Origin: Imbricaverruca yamaguchii
Lineage: Eukaryota; Arthropoda; Thecostraca; Neoverrucidae
Direction of reading: 5' to 3'
Length of the DNA stretch: 64,000 nt
Assembly: GCA_034440575.1 (NCBI GenBank)
Contig: JAOTOL010001647.1
Span: 2,850,001 to 2,914,000 of the forward strand
A model generated the notes under the pieces. That model ran no database searches. It saw only the letters and a program-made list of their open reading frames with translations, and had not been told where the DNA came from. Shown piece after piece: positions 9,535 to 20,810 of the stretch; within the stretch, counting starts at the first letter, position 1, and each line of letters starts with the position of its first letter. A program made the position numbers and the translations under genes.

Positions 9535-12365
9535 GTCGGCATGGATGAATTCCCATTCCAGGGCAAATTGTGATTACCTACTGAACTAACATACTTTGTT
9601 TGGCATTGCTTCACTTGGGTTATTTCATGGTTAAATTTGATCTTTAGTTAAAAATCAACGTTCATGTTTATCAATAGGCGCACATGCTGATTCTGGGACA
9701 TATTTCATCAACTTAAATATTAAGATCAATCACTTCACCTGCCCTACCTTTGACGTATAGATTCATGGATGTCTTCCCATGCATCATTAGAATCACGAAA
9801 TGCTACGACTTGATTTGACAATTTGATATTCATGAATGTGTACATATGTATATTACCTGCAGGTATTGTGCATCATGCCGCTTGATTTAATGGTTCTTAT
9901 CTGTTCTCATTCGGTCTTTGACCTGATGTGGAAGACTATTAAATGATCTCCAGTGTACAACTTGGCCACTAATCACGAGATCTTGTCCCAAGCAGTGAGC
10001 TGATTTTTGCTAGCTTTGTTCGCCCGTATCGGCAGGGAGCGCCAGGGGCGGCATCGCTTTCACTACACTGGGCAAGTTAGCAGCATTGCGTCCACGGACG
10101 TACGCTACCTAGAATACCGAAGTGCCGGTCGGTCAGCCAATTTGTTTGGCTCACTGCGTGCAGTCAGGCGTTAAAGATGTCAGATATACTTCATTGTGGA
10201 CGGTGGCTGCGACAGAGTAAATAGCTGAATAGGGGGAGTCATGCTCCTCGGAAATATCACGACCGTAACAACGCAGGTAAGTAAGGAGGAAACACCAACA
10301 TTCGGTCCCGAAGTGCTAAGATCACGTGAATTGGCGGTATGATGACACAAACTTCCCAAAGTTATTCGTATTACAGAACCGAATTACGCTTCCATCTTTT
10401 CCATGCATTAGTCTAATATTAAATTGAGAAAATACTGGTGTCGCACTGGCAACACCAAAAGTATCCAAAATTCCACTCCTGTATGGGTGTCCTGCCATCG
10501 CTCCCCCCAAGCAACGATCCTACGTCTAGGAAGAATATTTCCACTTCCAATTTAGAGTAACGGCTGCACGTTCGCGCCGTTTTAAAGCCGCCGTAGCAAA
10601 TTGGCCCAAACATTTCAATAGTGTGCATAGACGGTAGAGCAGTGGGGAGCTACTGGCGCTGCTCAACAACTCGTTTCTCGGGTGTAAAGGTATTCTCGGT
10701 TTTACTTCCGTCCAGCAAATAGCAAATTGTCACAAACGTCTCCGCGAACAAGATAGCACCGTACCATCGCCGAATAGTTGGAAACTATCAGGAGCGTAAA
10801 AACACTGTCACAACCACAGATGCTGACCAAGTTCCCGCCACGCTCAAATAGGAACGCCGAACACGCAGCGCATTTTCATCAACTTGTGGCATTGGCAGCA
10901 AAAACATGCAAAAGGCGAACAAATCGCAAAAAGGTTCAGCAGCTAATAAAAACAACCAAAATTGTGTCCCAGTCCAATCAGCAATTAGGTCACACCATAC
11001 AAGGAGCATGTAACTCTAGTCAACCCCAGGCAGGAGAGACAGCGGCCATCGAAGGACTTCGTTAGTCAGGACATCCCACCATCTCATTACTGGAGACATT
11101 TGGCCGCTCGTGGTAGAGACGTATATTCCAAGGTCGACTAGGCGTGTGTGTGTGGGGGTGTGGGGGGTCAGCGACTCTTCCCGCCCAACCCACCACTCAT
11201 CGCCCCTTATCTCTAACGAATATTGCGTGATATCGCGCGAAATGGCGGGAACCAAGCGGCAAAAATTTGGAGCGTTAATTTCTACGTCAATGTTGCATGT
11301 TGTTTCAAAATGTTTGGGCCAGATCGTCAATGGTCAACAATCTTGATCAATCAAGTGTGCAAATCCCCAACTCGCCGTTTTCTGCCTCGAAGGACCGCTA
11401 TCGATGCATAAATGAAGATATTAACATGATATTGTTCATGTTTGTGTCAATAAGCATAGGAAAACGGTTGTCTCAGTTTTCATTTATGTTTTCCCCTCAT
11501 TGCTTAGTGCAGACAGACAGACTTGAATTGCGGTAATCCACAATGAACTTGTGGCTATTCCAACCGCGCGTTTATAAGATAAAACAGCAGATCAGAAGCG
11601 GTCAAAATCGCAGAACAGTTAAACCGGTGGTCACATATGTCATAAGAAAATATAAAAGAAAAGGAAAATAGGCAATAAGAACTAAAATACAGCATGATGA
11701 GCAGCAAATCGGGCCGACGAGCCGTTCATCCCGAAGACGACGGCTCCCAGCTCAGAGAGCGACAACGGCACCAGGGTAAACGCACAGGCACCGACACGCG
11801 GCAAATAGCAGGGGGAATTCCACGACACATCGATCAGGGTCCGGTCATGCACTGATACATTATTCGTGAAATATGGTGGAATATGCCACTTTCTAAGCAC
11901 CGAATGAATGGTTCCGTGTTCCCTGAAACATTCATTCGGCGAACACAGAAAAACATCCCTCCCAGCAAAGTATCGACATCGTGCTTCGTGACAAGTCTTC
12001 ATGAATACTTAATGTCAAATTTTTAAAAAGTATCTTATTGATAATCATCCTTTTTATATTCACCAATGCGAATTATGACGCATGGACATCGAATCTCTGA
12101 ACATAATTTTAGGTAATGATCTATGGCGTGGCCTGTTATACAATATCAATTGATATGTATAGATGTTTTGTACCATTTTCGCTCAAATAGTTATCCCTAA
12201 ATTACTCATCTCAAATCGAAGGGAAAAGAGGCATGTATGAATAGGCTATTGTATCAATTTTTAAACCTACAAGTAATGTCAAGCGACATCGTTTCCATAG
12301 CGAATTTCGACATTATACTGTATTCGTTTCGACATCTCACACTTAACGAACAACTATTATTTTAA
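9535..12365. other. Long unique AT-rich stretch, no gene recognised
   Basis: I examined all frames. The longest ORF is 106 codons (11682-12002 minus) and none shows a recognisable domain. A short inverted match of 14 bases (ggcccaaacattt and neighbours) links about 10602 and about 11310 but does not extend convincingly. No RNA gene was found. Confidence 0.5.
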
Positions 12366-12535
12366 CACCGCCCTCATGTCTCAGATTTTGAGGAAAAAAT
12401 GTGTGTGCATGGTTATGCCCTCAATCCACTTGTGAAAATTTTATTTCGATCACGTCAACGGTTCAAGAGTTATAGCCACGGGCATTTCTGGAGGGTCACG
12501 CTGCAAGGTAATGTACGGTGGCCGATAACTAGGTT
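12366..12535 (+). repeat. Unnamed dispersed repeat, copy A
   Basis: Base by base this stretch matches the reverse complement of about 14530 down to 14360. Shared landmarks, in order, are ccctcat, ctcagattttgag, a aaattttg/tttcg block, ggtcac/gtca, ctgcaaggt and a gaccgataac-like end. Similarity is patchy, perhaps 60-70% by eye with indels. No coding frame is conserved, so I call it only a repeat. Confidence 0.5.
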
Positions 12536-12704
12536 AATTACACTAGCCTGCGTTTCAAAACTCTTTTTTTTCAAAAGGTCGGAAGTTTCTCAGCTGTTCT
12601 AATACAAGTTTCGTGCGCTGAATCCGAAAAAAAACTATCTACTTTTTATCGATTAGCTCAAGTTTTCACACTACGTCAAAGATAACAACTCACACACTGA
12701 TGTA

Positions 12705-13172
12705 TCAGTATGCATACTGCAGTATGATATATCAGTAGCGGAGAGAAGTGAGAATTGGAACGCGGGCCTAGTAGAAGCAATGGGTACAGAGTACAACCCG
12801 GCAGAATGGAGGCTGTTCATAGACTCCTCGAGTAGGAGCCTGAAGGCAGTTCTTCTGAACAACGGCAATAATTTCGAGTCGATTCCCGTTGGACACCCCG
12901 TGCAACTGAGGGAAACGCATAACAGCATGGAACTTTTGTTGTCTGCTTTGAACTACAAAGAGCATGGTTGGCTGATCTGTGGTGACCTCAAGGTAGTAGG
13001 TCTCGTCCTTGGGCTGCAGGGCGGCTACACGAAATATCCATGCTTTCAATGCCTCTGAGACAGTCGGGCTGACAAACAGCACTATGTACAACGCGACTGG
13101 CCATCCAGGCATGCACTTGAACCTGGCTCCCACAGCGTGCAGTCACGCCCCCTGGTTGACCGGATTCACTAG
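12705..13172 (+). pseudogene. Pseudogene fragment of a repeated arthropod-type family (YNPAEWRLFIDSS)
   Basis: The frame reads through EYNPAEWRLFIDSS, LKAVLLNNGN, ELLLSALNYKEH, WLICGDLKVV and GGYTKYPCFQC (12780-13055). A TGA follows at 13056-13058, exactly where the family as I know it has Trp (C-L-W-D-S-R). The same frame then continues as DSRADKQHYVQRDWPSRHA up to TAG at 13170-13172. So a single TGG-to-TGA change broke the gene. Upstream the frame is open to before 12705 without a credible start. From memory, this family of unknown function occurs in many copies in arthropod and some other invertebrate genomes, usually next to mobile DNA. Only about 155 codons of a normally much longer protein are present. 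Confidence 0.75.
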
Positions 13173-13289
13173 TAGACCAGTCAGAGCAATGTTTTGGTTG
13201 ATATGAGTGAAATAACATATTTTAAAGAATCGAGCTAATCCAGCAAAACGGCTGCCGTTTTCGCAATCAGCATGAAAAACTGACCTAAA

Positions 13290-13500
13290 ACAGCTGAGAC
13301 ACCCTTGACCTTATAAATCACGCAGACCAGTGCTATCAGTCAAAATATAAATATCGAGACATTTTTGAACTCGCAAATATTCAAGAAACATAATTCTGGC
13401 AATATTTGCAATATGTGATAACCAATGAAAGTTACTCCACGACCTCACGTGATCTCGATGCCTGTGAATTTTGGTTTCTTTAAATTGACAGAACGGAAGG
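13290..13500 (+). repeat. Unnamed dispersed repeat, copy C
   Basis: The segments tcagtcaaaatata, ttttgaactcgcaaa, tatgtgat and cacgtgatctc follow each other here in the same order as in the reverse complement of 14370-14215. With copy A it shows one repeat family present three times within 2.2 kb. It shares the 3' half of the family with copy B, while copy A shares the 5' half. Confidence 0.55.
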
Positions 13501-14016
13501 ACCATGTTATAGCTTGATATATATAAAATCAAAATATCCGTCACTTCAATAAATCCTGATTTGGAGAGCGCATACTTTATCATATTTGATGTCTTTCCAA
13601 AATAGACCGACTAATTCGGCCGTCTCTCCGTCCAAAGTCGAGATGCTGTTTGATAAGACGTAGCAACATGTTCTCTGGCATTGTGTGGATTTATGTCTGA
13701 TAATGTGTTTATTTACCTTAAATATTCAGTTATCTATATCAGATAAAACACGGACAGTGATGCCAGAAGTAGCCATTGAGCTCAACTGAACTGGGCTCGG
13801 CATCAGAAGCCTGTGTTTTGTTATAACCAATTATTTCGCTGAGGAAATGCGTCTCAATTGTGTTTGCCGAGAACACTTCCTGACATCTGTTGATGTTTCG
13901 ATTATCACAGAAAACACGATCTGTAGGGTTTCATGAGGGCAATGTACACACAATGGTTACGCCGTCATTGTATGCTTAGAACAAACATGTAACCAACTGA
14001 GAAATAAGGAGGTACC
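13501..14016. other. Unique AT-rich sequence between repeat copies
   Basis: No gene is recognised. It may be part of a larger element bounded by repeat copies C and B, but no ORF supports that. Confidence 0.4.
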
Positions 14017-14018
14017 CT

Positions 14019-14051
<33 letters not shown>

Positions 14052-14090
14052 CACACAGACACACACACACATACGCACACACACACACAT

Positions 14091-14157
<67 letters not shown>

Positions 14158-14165
14158 GGTGTATA
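14017..14165. repeat. CA/TA compound microsatellite
   Basis: An interrupted (CA)n tract (14018-14097) passes directly into (TA)n (14098-14158). It lies inside or next to dispersed repeat copy B. Confidence 0.97.
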
Positions 14166-14184
14166 TAATGCCAAAATATGTTCT

Positions 14185-14535
14185 TTTAATTATGTCAAGA
14201 AAAAAATTACGGGCAACGAAGCCACCGGAGGTCACGTGATCTCTTGTCATGCGGAAACTTGTATTATTCATCACATACTACCAGGATGATCATAATTGGA
14301 TTCGTTGAATCTTTGCGAGTTCAAAATTGTCCGGATAATTATATTTTGACTGACAATCAAATTGTTATCGGTCATCGAACATAACCTTGCAGAGAGACCT
14401 TTCAAATGTTCCCGATGTTAAAACTTCTGAAACGGTGACCTGAGCGAAGCAAAATTTGCACAGATGGTTCAGGACATAAGATAACCTTATGCAAACATTT
14501 TGCTCAAAATCTGAGCTATGAGGGTGCACAATTAC
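14185..14535 (-). repeat. Unnamed dispersed repeat, copy B, the longest
   Basis: Read on the minus strand from 14535, it matches copy A over its first half and copy C over its second half. It is therefore the most complete copy, about 350 bases. With copy C it forms an inverted pair about 0.7 kb apart. No terminal inverted repeat, tRNA-like box or coding frame is visible, so the class is unknown. Confidence 0.55.
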
Positions 14536-16179
14536 CCCTTTGCTTGATCCATTTGTCGTGGGATGGGCCTGATTCCTGAAATACTCAGCGTCGCTCCCAT
14601 ACTCCTAACCTCATCACCCACGCGCGGGCCACGCGGACAAAAATCGGTTAAGGTCATCAGATGTCGCGCCGGACAGCTTACGAATTGCCTGCTTGCCGCC
14701 GACGAATGGCCTGAAATGGCGCCATATTGGCCACCACCCGTCCTCACGGATGCGCCGTTGAGCCTCAACACCCCAGCCTCTCAGCAATCCAGTCGGTCTG
14801 ATGGCATCCCAGCGGGACATAAAGTGCAGAAGGTTGATCTGGAAGAACATGTCATTAGAACTGCTAGAAGTGGAGCAGCCAAAGGAGCTAAGGTTCGAGG
14901 ACGGGATGCTAACAGTGGTCAGTAAAGAAGAAACATGTACTTGCTCCATGAAATGCGAAATATAATTGGTGGATGAACTTATAAAATTATACAATAAGTA
15001 TACCCATGGATTGGATGGCACATTCCCCGAGCTGAAGCATTCCATGCTGATTATTGAGTCGCAGCAGCTTTGACGGAGGAAGTTTAGATTGACAAGCAAT
15101 GAATTATTCCAAAGACACCCCTGACCATACTCCCCATTCATACTGCCATTGTGTTATTGGTGTGATGTGGGTTCACGGGAGTGAATGTGCATGGACGTGA
15201 AGTATAAAACCTAAAATGGTTTGCTTCTATGAAGCTTATTAACTTGTAACATCAGGGGTGCCAATGCAAATCTCCTGAGGACATTGCCAAATTATGGAGG
15301 GCAAAACATCCAAGAGATGCAGGTCAAACAAACAGTGCATGCATAGTGGCCCCCACTGGGCAAGCGTGGCCACATACATGTACATATTACACCCAACTGC
15401 CAAAGCTGGCTGTTTCCAATTTGAGCAGGCTTGTCTGGAAGTTATGCATGTGCCATCTGTACATTATTATGAGGTGTTAATTTTAGGCTTATTTTCCTAT
15501 TTGGGAATGGTATCATTGGTCCATGGATTAAAAAAGAGCCATTTTGGAGTAGGATATATGTAAATATTTCTGATAATTAGTATGTGATCAACCTTTCCCC
15601 TTATACGTGGTTGCTTGTCTTGGTTGGTTGTCTTCATTGGTATCAATAGATCAACAGTTCAGATTAGTGAATCTAAACTATAGTATAGTAGTTCTTATAA
15701 TTTACAAAGGTAGAAATATTATCCCTTGTCAGAGGATATCGGTGCTGATGATATATGGCAACATACAAAAGCAGGATGTGCTTAAATGAATGTGTGTTTT
15801 GTGTTGGTTATTTTGCGATGGAGGATTGCGCTAAGTTCGTATGCATCCATACATAGTATGCATCAGTTATCTCTGGATGAATGTTTTTACCATTTCTGTA
15901 CTCCCCCTAGCATTTCATCCTATGACCCTGGGAATTATGTGGGCGCTACTATTTCTATTAACTGGTCTATCTGCAAAAAGAAAAAGAAAATACAGGAGGG
16001 ATGAAAATAGTATTGGTATAATCACATTTTGTTGTATCTCTTGCTTGCATCCTGAGGCACCCATGTGCTGTGTGCCCTGATCTATGGGCAGCTCAACTAA
16101 GGAAGCCCCGCATTGAAAGCCCCAATGATAGTGCATTCAGCCAAATGGAATAGGCTGCTGCTGCAGCTGATATGGAGAC
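14536..16179. other. Unique sequence with unassigned ORFs
   Basis: ORFs of 120 codons (14563-14925 plus) and 175 codons (14614-15141 minus) overlap antisense. A further frame at 15294-15563 plus (89 codons) has a hydrophobic patch. I recognise none of them. The stretch 15200-16080 is more AT-rich than its surroundings and could be foreign or transposon-derived, but no domain supports that. Confidence 0.4.
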
Positions 16180-16675
16180 GACACTTTAAAAAGACATCGT
16201 CGCGGCTGTCGCGCCTAATCGCAGATCGCACAGTCCAGCTGGCGTCCGTGCGCTTCGTAGAGTGGCGTCGATGGCCAGCCAGCTCCACACGGCTGCGACT
16301 CATTAAGCTTTGGTTTCATCCGATACAACCGGTGCGCCAGGGTTCCTGATTTGAACTGTCCTTGTGGGAGCATGGATGCTAATGATAGGCAAAAAGATGG
16401 CCAGAAAGCAATCCCACTTGAACGTGACGGAGGCAGAATTGAAAACAGGACTCCAGTCAGCTAAAAAATTAACGAAACAAAGCATTCGGATCTGTACGGC
16501 GAAAGCATCTGGAGCGAACAGTAGCGCCGCTCGGTCTAGATCTAGGCATATCTATGGAAACAAAAACAAACCTATACAGACTAAAGCTATAAAATTGTGT
16601 ACGGCAGTGATCCACAATGGCACGACAGCTGGTGATAATCACGTCAAGAAGAAGGTCGGTTGAATACCCAGTCGA
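16180..16675 (-). mobile_element. Decayed LINE fragment related to the 16.9-20.4 kb element
   Basis: Minus-strand translation in shifting frames matches the end of the endonuclease domain and the linker of the neighbouring LINE. LLDVIITS lies near 16650, a SVTFKWD-like block near 16420, then HAPTRTVQIRNPGAPVV and SDETK (16360-16310), and VRSAIRRDSRDD near 16215. The intact neighbour has LLDVIITN, SVTDKWD, NIKIRNPTAPHVSEATK and VRSAIRADCREE at the same relative positions. Stops and frameshifts show it is dead. It is a separate and older insertion of the same or a sister family, ending about 230 bases from the larger element. Confidence 0.8.
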
Positions 16676-16902
16676 ATTGATAAGCGTTTTTTTTCCCCAG
16701 ACACCTGTCGCCCAGGTGTGTGTCGTGCTGTCAGGTTTACTAGAAGCGTAATTAAAATACTGACAGGCAAATGAGATATGGGACCACTTCGTTCACATCG
16801 TTAATTGAGCAGAACACGTCGATAGATACATAGCACGTCTTCCATCACACATTGGTTTGGAAAATCATTTTAAGTTAATGGGCCTTCGTTTCTTCAAGGC
16901 AT
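16676..16902. other. Short spacer between two LINE copies
   Basis: Nothing is recognised. A run of T at 16687-16694 is present. The sequence just before 16903 should hold one copy of the larger LINE's target-site duplication, which I could not identify. Confidence 0.5.
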
Positions 16903-17217
16903 TTATTTATTTATTTAACAATACATGTCCTCCACGTGCAGTGGCTGTTACGGACAGTCTGGGCTGAACTCACAGATATTTACAAAGAAAGGATAGATGT
17001 GTGGTCAATAGTGGGAGCAGATGCGCAACAAACATTCGTACAACATAATACAATATCCATATCACTTTCCGCACTGCATACACCGTACTTGCGACACGAG
17101 CTATACACGAGTGGCTTGTATAAGTGATAGGAAAGCGATGGCCTAAAGGTGACTTCGTAGTGTACACATATCCATGTTGTAAGTTTTTGTGGGACTAGTG
17201 TTGTTCGTGGAGATACG

Positions 17218-17835
17218 CTAGTGCATGTTTCTTGAAGTTAGACAGCCTCGATGTTTTAGTTTCAGTAGGAAGTTTGTTGTAGTGGAAGACAGACGAGTAG
17301 AGAAATCTCCTGCGGCCAGCCTCTCTGTGTATGGCTGGCAGGCGCAGATGGTCGTCTGCACGGTGTGACGGCTTCGCAGGGTAGAGTTTGAAGTGATTTC
17401 ACCGGCAATGTGCGTAGGCTCACCCGTCAGAATGATCTTGTGGAGCAAAGTGAGACTGTGGAATAGGTACAGATCAGCTGCAGTGAGGAGACCCAACTCG
17501 TTTCGGACATCAGTAATATGATCAAATTTTCGGAGACCTGACACGACTCTAGTGGCGAAGTTAATGATCTTGTCTAGTCTGTGGATATTTGCTGACGACC
17601 CGTTCCCGTAAACAGATATGCAGTATCGGATATTGGATATAACTAGGCTATTGACTATAGTGAAGAGGGTGCTAGTCGGCAGATGGTGACGCAGATGGTT
17701 CAGGGCCAGAAGGAACCCAGTACACTTCTGGACAACAACAGCTACATGGGAATCCCAAGACATGTGGCGATCAAATGTTACCCCAAGGTTCTTACACGAA
17801 TGTTTCTCATCTATCACGGCGTCCCTAAAGCACAC
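17218..17835 (-). pseudogene. LINE ORF2, C-terminal part after the reverse transcriptase
   Basis: This frame encodes the segment after the polymerase active site. It has the block LGVTFDRHMSWDSHV near residue 18 and the ALNHLRHHLP and NSLVISNIRYC blocks typical of CR1/Jockey-group elements downstream of the thumb. It ends in a basic tail. It is out of frame with the part carrying the FADD motif, so a frameshift lies near 17830. It has no partner gene and belongs to the LINE described for 16903-20440. Confidence 0.85.
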
Positions 17836-18080
17836 TCGTATCGGGTAATATTGCGCAGATTTTGACGCGATCCGAGAGTAAGAAGCTGGGTTTTGGTCGG
17901 GTTCACCTTCAAGCCGTTATCCAGGAAGTAGTCATAGAGTTGGCTCAGGCATGTTTCCATCTGACTTATCAAATTTGGGAGATCAGATTTCCGACCGGAG
18001 ATGAGGACCTGTGTGTCGTCTGCGAACTGGGTGACATGTGCTACCGGGACGTGCAGACTGAGGTCGTTCGAAAGATGCAA
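17814..18080 (-). pseudogene. LINE ORF2, reverse transcriptase motif C part
   Basis: The frame contains QFADDTQVLISG near 18026, the polymerase active-site loop (F-A-D-D) that binds the catalytic metal ions, then the NGLKVNPTKTQLL block. The stretch overlaps the flanking frames by a few bases on each side, so it is joined to both neighbours by frameshifts. Confidence 0.88.
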
Positions 18081-18619
18081 TAGAGAAGTGGACCTAATGA
18101 TGAGCCTTGAAAGACCCCTATGTTGTTTGGGAGAAAGGAGGAGAGATGCCTGTTTCCGTGTCGATCTGAGATCCTAACAGCCTGCGTATGACCTCCCAGA
18201 TATGCTTTAAACCAGTCGGTATCGATTCCATGGAGTTGAAGTTTAGTGAGCAGTTTGGTGTGGTCTATTACATCGAAACATTTACTGAGATCCAGAATGC
18301 AAAGGAGAGCTACTTCCGAACGGTCCATTGCTGCTAGTATTTCGTCCGTGACTGAGATAAGGGCGGTTTCCGTAGAGTGGCGTGGTCTGAAGCCGTGCTG
18401 AGTTTGGGCCAGTAGGTGGTTTGAGTTTAGGTAGTGATAGAGTTGTTTCTGCACCACTCTCTCAGTGATCTTGGCGATAACCGGAACCAGTGAGATGGGT
18501 CTAAAATTAGAGGGATCCGAAGGATCTCCTGATTTGTGAATGGGAGTTACTATTGACTGTTTCCAAGTGGAGGGTATATCAGCTGTAGTCAGGCATGTGT
18601 TTATAATGTCAAGCAGCAC
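18041..18619 (-). pseudogene. LINE ORF2, reverse transcriptase fingers and palm
   Basis: The frame shows the standard order of non-LTR reverse transcriptase motifs: WKQSIVTPIHKSGDP, FRPISLVPVIAKI, HGFRPRHSTETAL, then motif A as LDLSKCFDVIDH, and motif B as GVFQGSSLGPLLY. The usual Pro of motif B (G-V-P-Q-G-S) is Phe here, a change likely to impair the enzyme. The role of an intact protein would be target-primed reverse transcription of the element RNA. Confidence 0.92.
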
Positions 18620-18852
18620 TTCGCCGATAAAAAGAACAGAAATTTGATGACCTTAATACAGATCCCGTCGGGTCCGCACGCACTTGTGCTTCTCATGTTT
18701 ATGACGATATTGGCTAGCTGTTCAAGAGATATGGGTGATACTTTATAGGAGCTGGTAGAGACGCGCGATAGCCGACAACTGGGAGATGTGTGTTCAGGCA
18801 TGTTTGCCTGCAGTTTGACTTCTGCTGATATTTTTTGGTCCGACACTAACAA
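18601..18852 (-). pseudogene. LINE ORF2, linker before the reverse transcriptase
   Basis: This frame carries the SPISLEQLANIVINMRS and ACGPDGICIKVIK blocks (18760-18640), which precede the reverse transcriptase in this group (the usual form is S-x-G-x-D-G-I). It is offset from the endonuclease frame near 18800-18850 and from the polymerase frame near 18610. Confidence 0.85.
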
Positions 18853-20299
18853 AATAATGATTTAGCTGCTCAGGTAGAACCTGAGGTTGTACTCTGTGAG
18901 ATCCTTTTTTTGTATCAATAATAGGCTTGATAGCACGCCACGCAGCTGATGGGCCTTTTTGAGCTATCTTTCCGCTAATCTCTTCCCTACAGTCAGCTCT
19001 AATAGCTGATCGAACTTGTCGGTTAAGTATTTTGTAAGTGTTTCTATCTTGTAAGCGCAAGGCTACATTTCGCCGATGCATGAGTTGTTTGGTAGCTTCG
19101 CTAACATGTGGTGCTGTTGGGTTCCGAATTTTGATGTTTCTGAGTGGCAGGTGCTCGTCGAGGATAGGTGTCAGCAATCTCAGCAGTGTGTCCCATTTAT
19201 CGGTTACTGAGATGCGACCAGTGACCTGGACCCAGTCGATCTCACCAAGGTCAAGGGTCAGTTCGGAGGTGTCCACTCGTCCGAAAGAACGTGATTTTAT
19301 CACGGTGTTAATTGAGGCAGGCCTGTTTACTTTAATTGAACATGTGATAAATTTGTGGGGACTGTAGTGGCAGAAACTCACTTTGGGTCTGTCGACAGAG
19401 GTGGGTGAATTTGTTATGATGACATCCAATAAAGAGCCTGTGGAGAATGTAGGGCGCTTCACTATCACGGTAAGTGAATAGTTTCTGACGAACTCAAGCA
19501 GGTGTGTTTTGCTGGGGCAATTTGCCGTGTCGAGAAGATTGCAATTTAGATCACCTGCGAGGTAGAAAGTGCCGGTAAAGTTCAGTGTCGCCAATTGAAC
19601 CTGTCTTTCAAGCTCAGCGAAGTCAACATTTAAGGCAGGTAGACTGTTACGAGGAGGTCGATAGATTGCCGCCAGAATGAAATACCTTCCGCTTTTACCT
19701 TTGACTTTGGTCCAGAGTGATTCTAATTTGGAGCTCGAGTTTGGAAGCGTAGAAATTTTCAAAACGGTAATAGTAAGCGCTGACTTGGCGATAATCGCCA
19801 CCCCACCGTAGCCACTAGAGTCAGGCCGGTCCGCACGTTTTAACTGGTAACCAGGGAAGTTAATGAGACGCGTGGGGGTGCTAGGTCGCAGCCAGGTCTC
19901 AGTCACCACAGCTAGGTCTAGAGAGTAAGAAAGAAAGTCGTGTTGTAGCTCAAGTAGCTTAGGTTTCATAGATTGGGCATTTATGAGTCCCAGGTGCAGC
20001 TGCCCGTTGCGCTCCTGAACCGTCGCTTTGCTTGTTCCGCCCCGTGATCCCCGTCGTCTGCCACCCCTGGCGCCGCGCGTGCCCCGTCGTGTTTTCTTTG
20101 GCGTTGTCAGGGTAACGCCGACGGTCTGGTTTCTCGTTCTGCAGATGCGAGGGTGGTGACTGGCGGGAGTCAAGGTCGCGTAGTTGATGGCGTCGCGTAC
20201 GGGGCGGCTGCGTGCGCGTTGCTGACCGGGAGACGTGATGGCGTTGAACATTTGGACCAGGGCGATGGTTAGCAGAAACCTGATGATGTCTGTATGCAT
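18794..20299 (-). pseudogene. LINE ORF2, APE-like endonuclease and linker
   Basis: The first ATG in this open frame is at 20299; the frame upstream of it is also open but lacks an ATG-based start. From that Met, residues 1-25 are hydrophobic, 60-92 are very basic (RRGTRGARGGRRRGSRGG), and the endonuclease spans about 101-330. Endonuclease landmarks are NAQS (107-110), TETW (133-136), YGGVAII (164-170), YRPP (213-216), GDLN (249-252) and LLDVII (290-295). The final catalytic block, normally S-D-H, reads SPH (313-315), so an Asp is replaced by Pro. After it come KIRNPTAPHVSEATK and the VRSAIRADCREE block. An intact protein would nick target DNA to prime reverse transcription. Confidence 0.92.
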
Positions 20300-20365
20300 G
20301 GTAGAGCTGAAAATGGAAGACCGGTAGAGCTGAAGATGGAAGACTGGTAGAGCTGAAGATAGACG
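20300..20365 (-). repeat. 23-bp direct triplication in the LINE 5' UTR
   Basis: Three head-to-tail units of about 23 bases, each with ggtagagctgaa and atggaaga-like parts, lie directly upstream of the ORF2 ATG. Short tandem repeats in a 5' UTR can be promoter-like units in non-LTR elements, but no function is shown here. Confidence 0.7.
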
Positions 20366-20810
20366 ATAGGAGGTAGACGTCACTGTTGTTAGAGTCACAA
20401 GAATTCCGAGCGGCACCAAGTCGTCAGTCCAATCAATTTCATCTCAGCTGCAGTGCAGGAAAGAAGACTGGGCACGGGCAGTAGCTGATGCTTGAACTAT
20501 GGAGAAGGGCGCTGTTACTTCAGCACACACTCAGTTTGTAGGAGTCCAATCACTGTTGTGTAAACTTTGCGCACTGTAGCGTATAAGTACGTCGGTTTAG
20601 ATCACTATGCCACTTTTTCTTCTTTTATTTTTACTCGTACACTTCACTAGTTTGTTCACTTCTTCACTAGAACACTTCTTCCATGTTCACTTCTCACTCA
20701 GAGTATCCACACCTTGCATACAAAGGCAACGAAGAGGGCGAGGGAAAGGCTGGGGAGCGACCGAGACACGTCAGCTCGTGGCGCCGCGCTCAGGACAACT
20801 GAGATCTCCT

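Larger units (their letters stand above)
16903..20440 (-). mobile_element. Near full-length APE-type non-LTR retrotransposon (CR1/Jockey group), frameshifted
   Basis: The element runs on the minus strand with its 3' end at a (aaat)-type simple tail (16903-16920), about 300 bases of 3' UTR, then reverse transcriptase and endonuclease coding DNA up to 20299. The 5' UTR includes a 23-bp triplicated segment rich in ggtagagctgaa (about 20300-20365). The true 5' end is not visible and may extend to about 20790. Coding is split over five frames (20299-18797, about 18852-18601, 18619-18041, 18080-17814, 17835-17218), so the copy is inactive. There is no RNase H domain. An ORF1 is not visible. Confidence 0.92.

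Noticed and set aside
10590..11340. Inverted repeat around tggcccaaacattt
   Set aside because: Only about 14 bases match well and neighbouring sequence does not align convincingly.
14614..15141. 175-codon minus frame as a gene
   Set aside because: No recognisable domain, fully overlapped by another frame, and no splice or start signals that would favour it.
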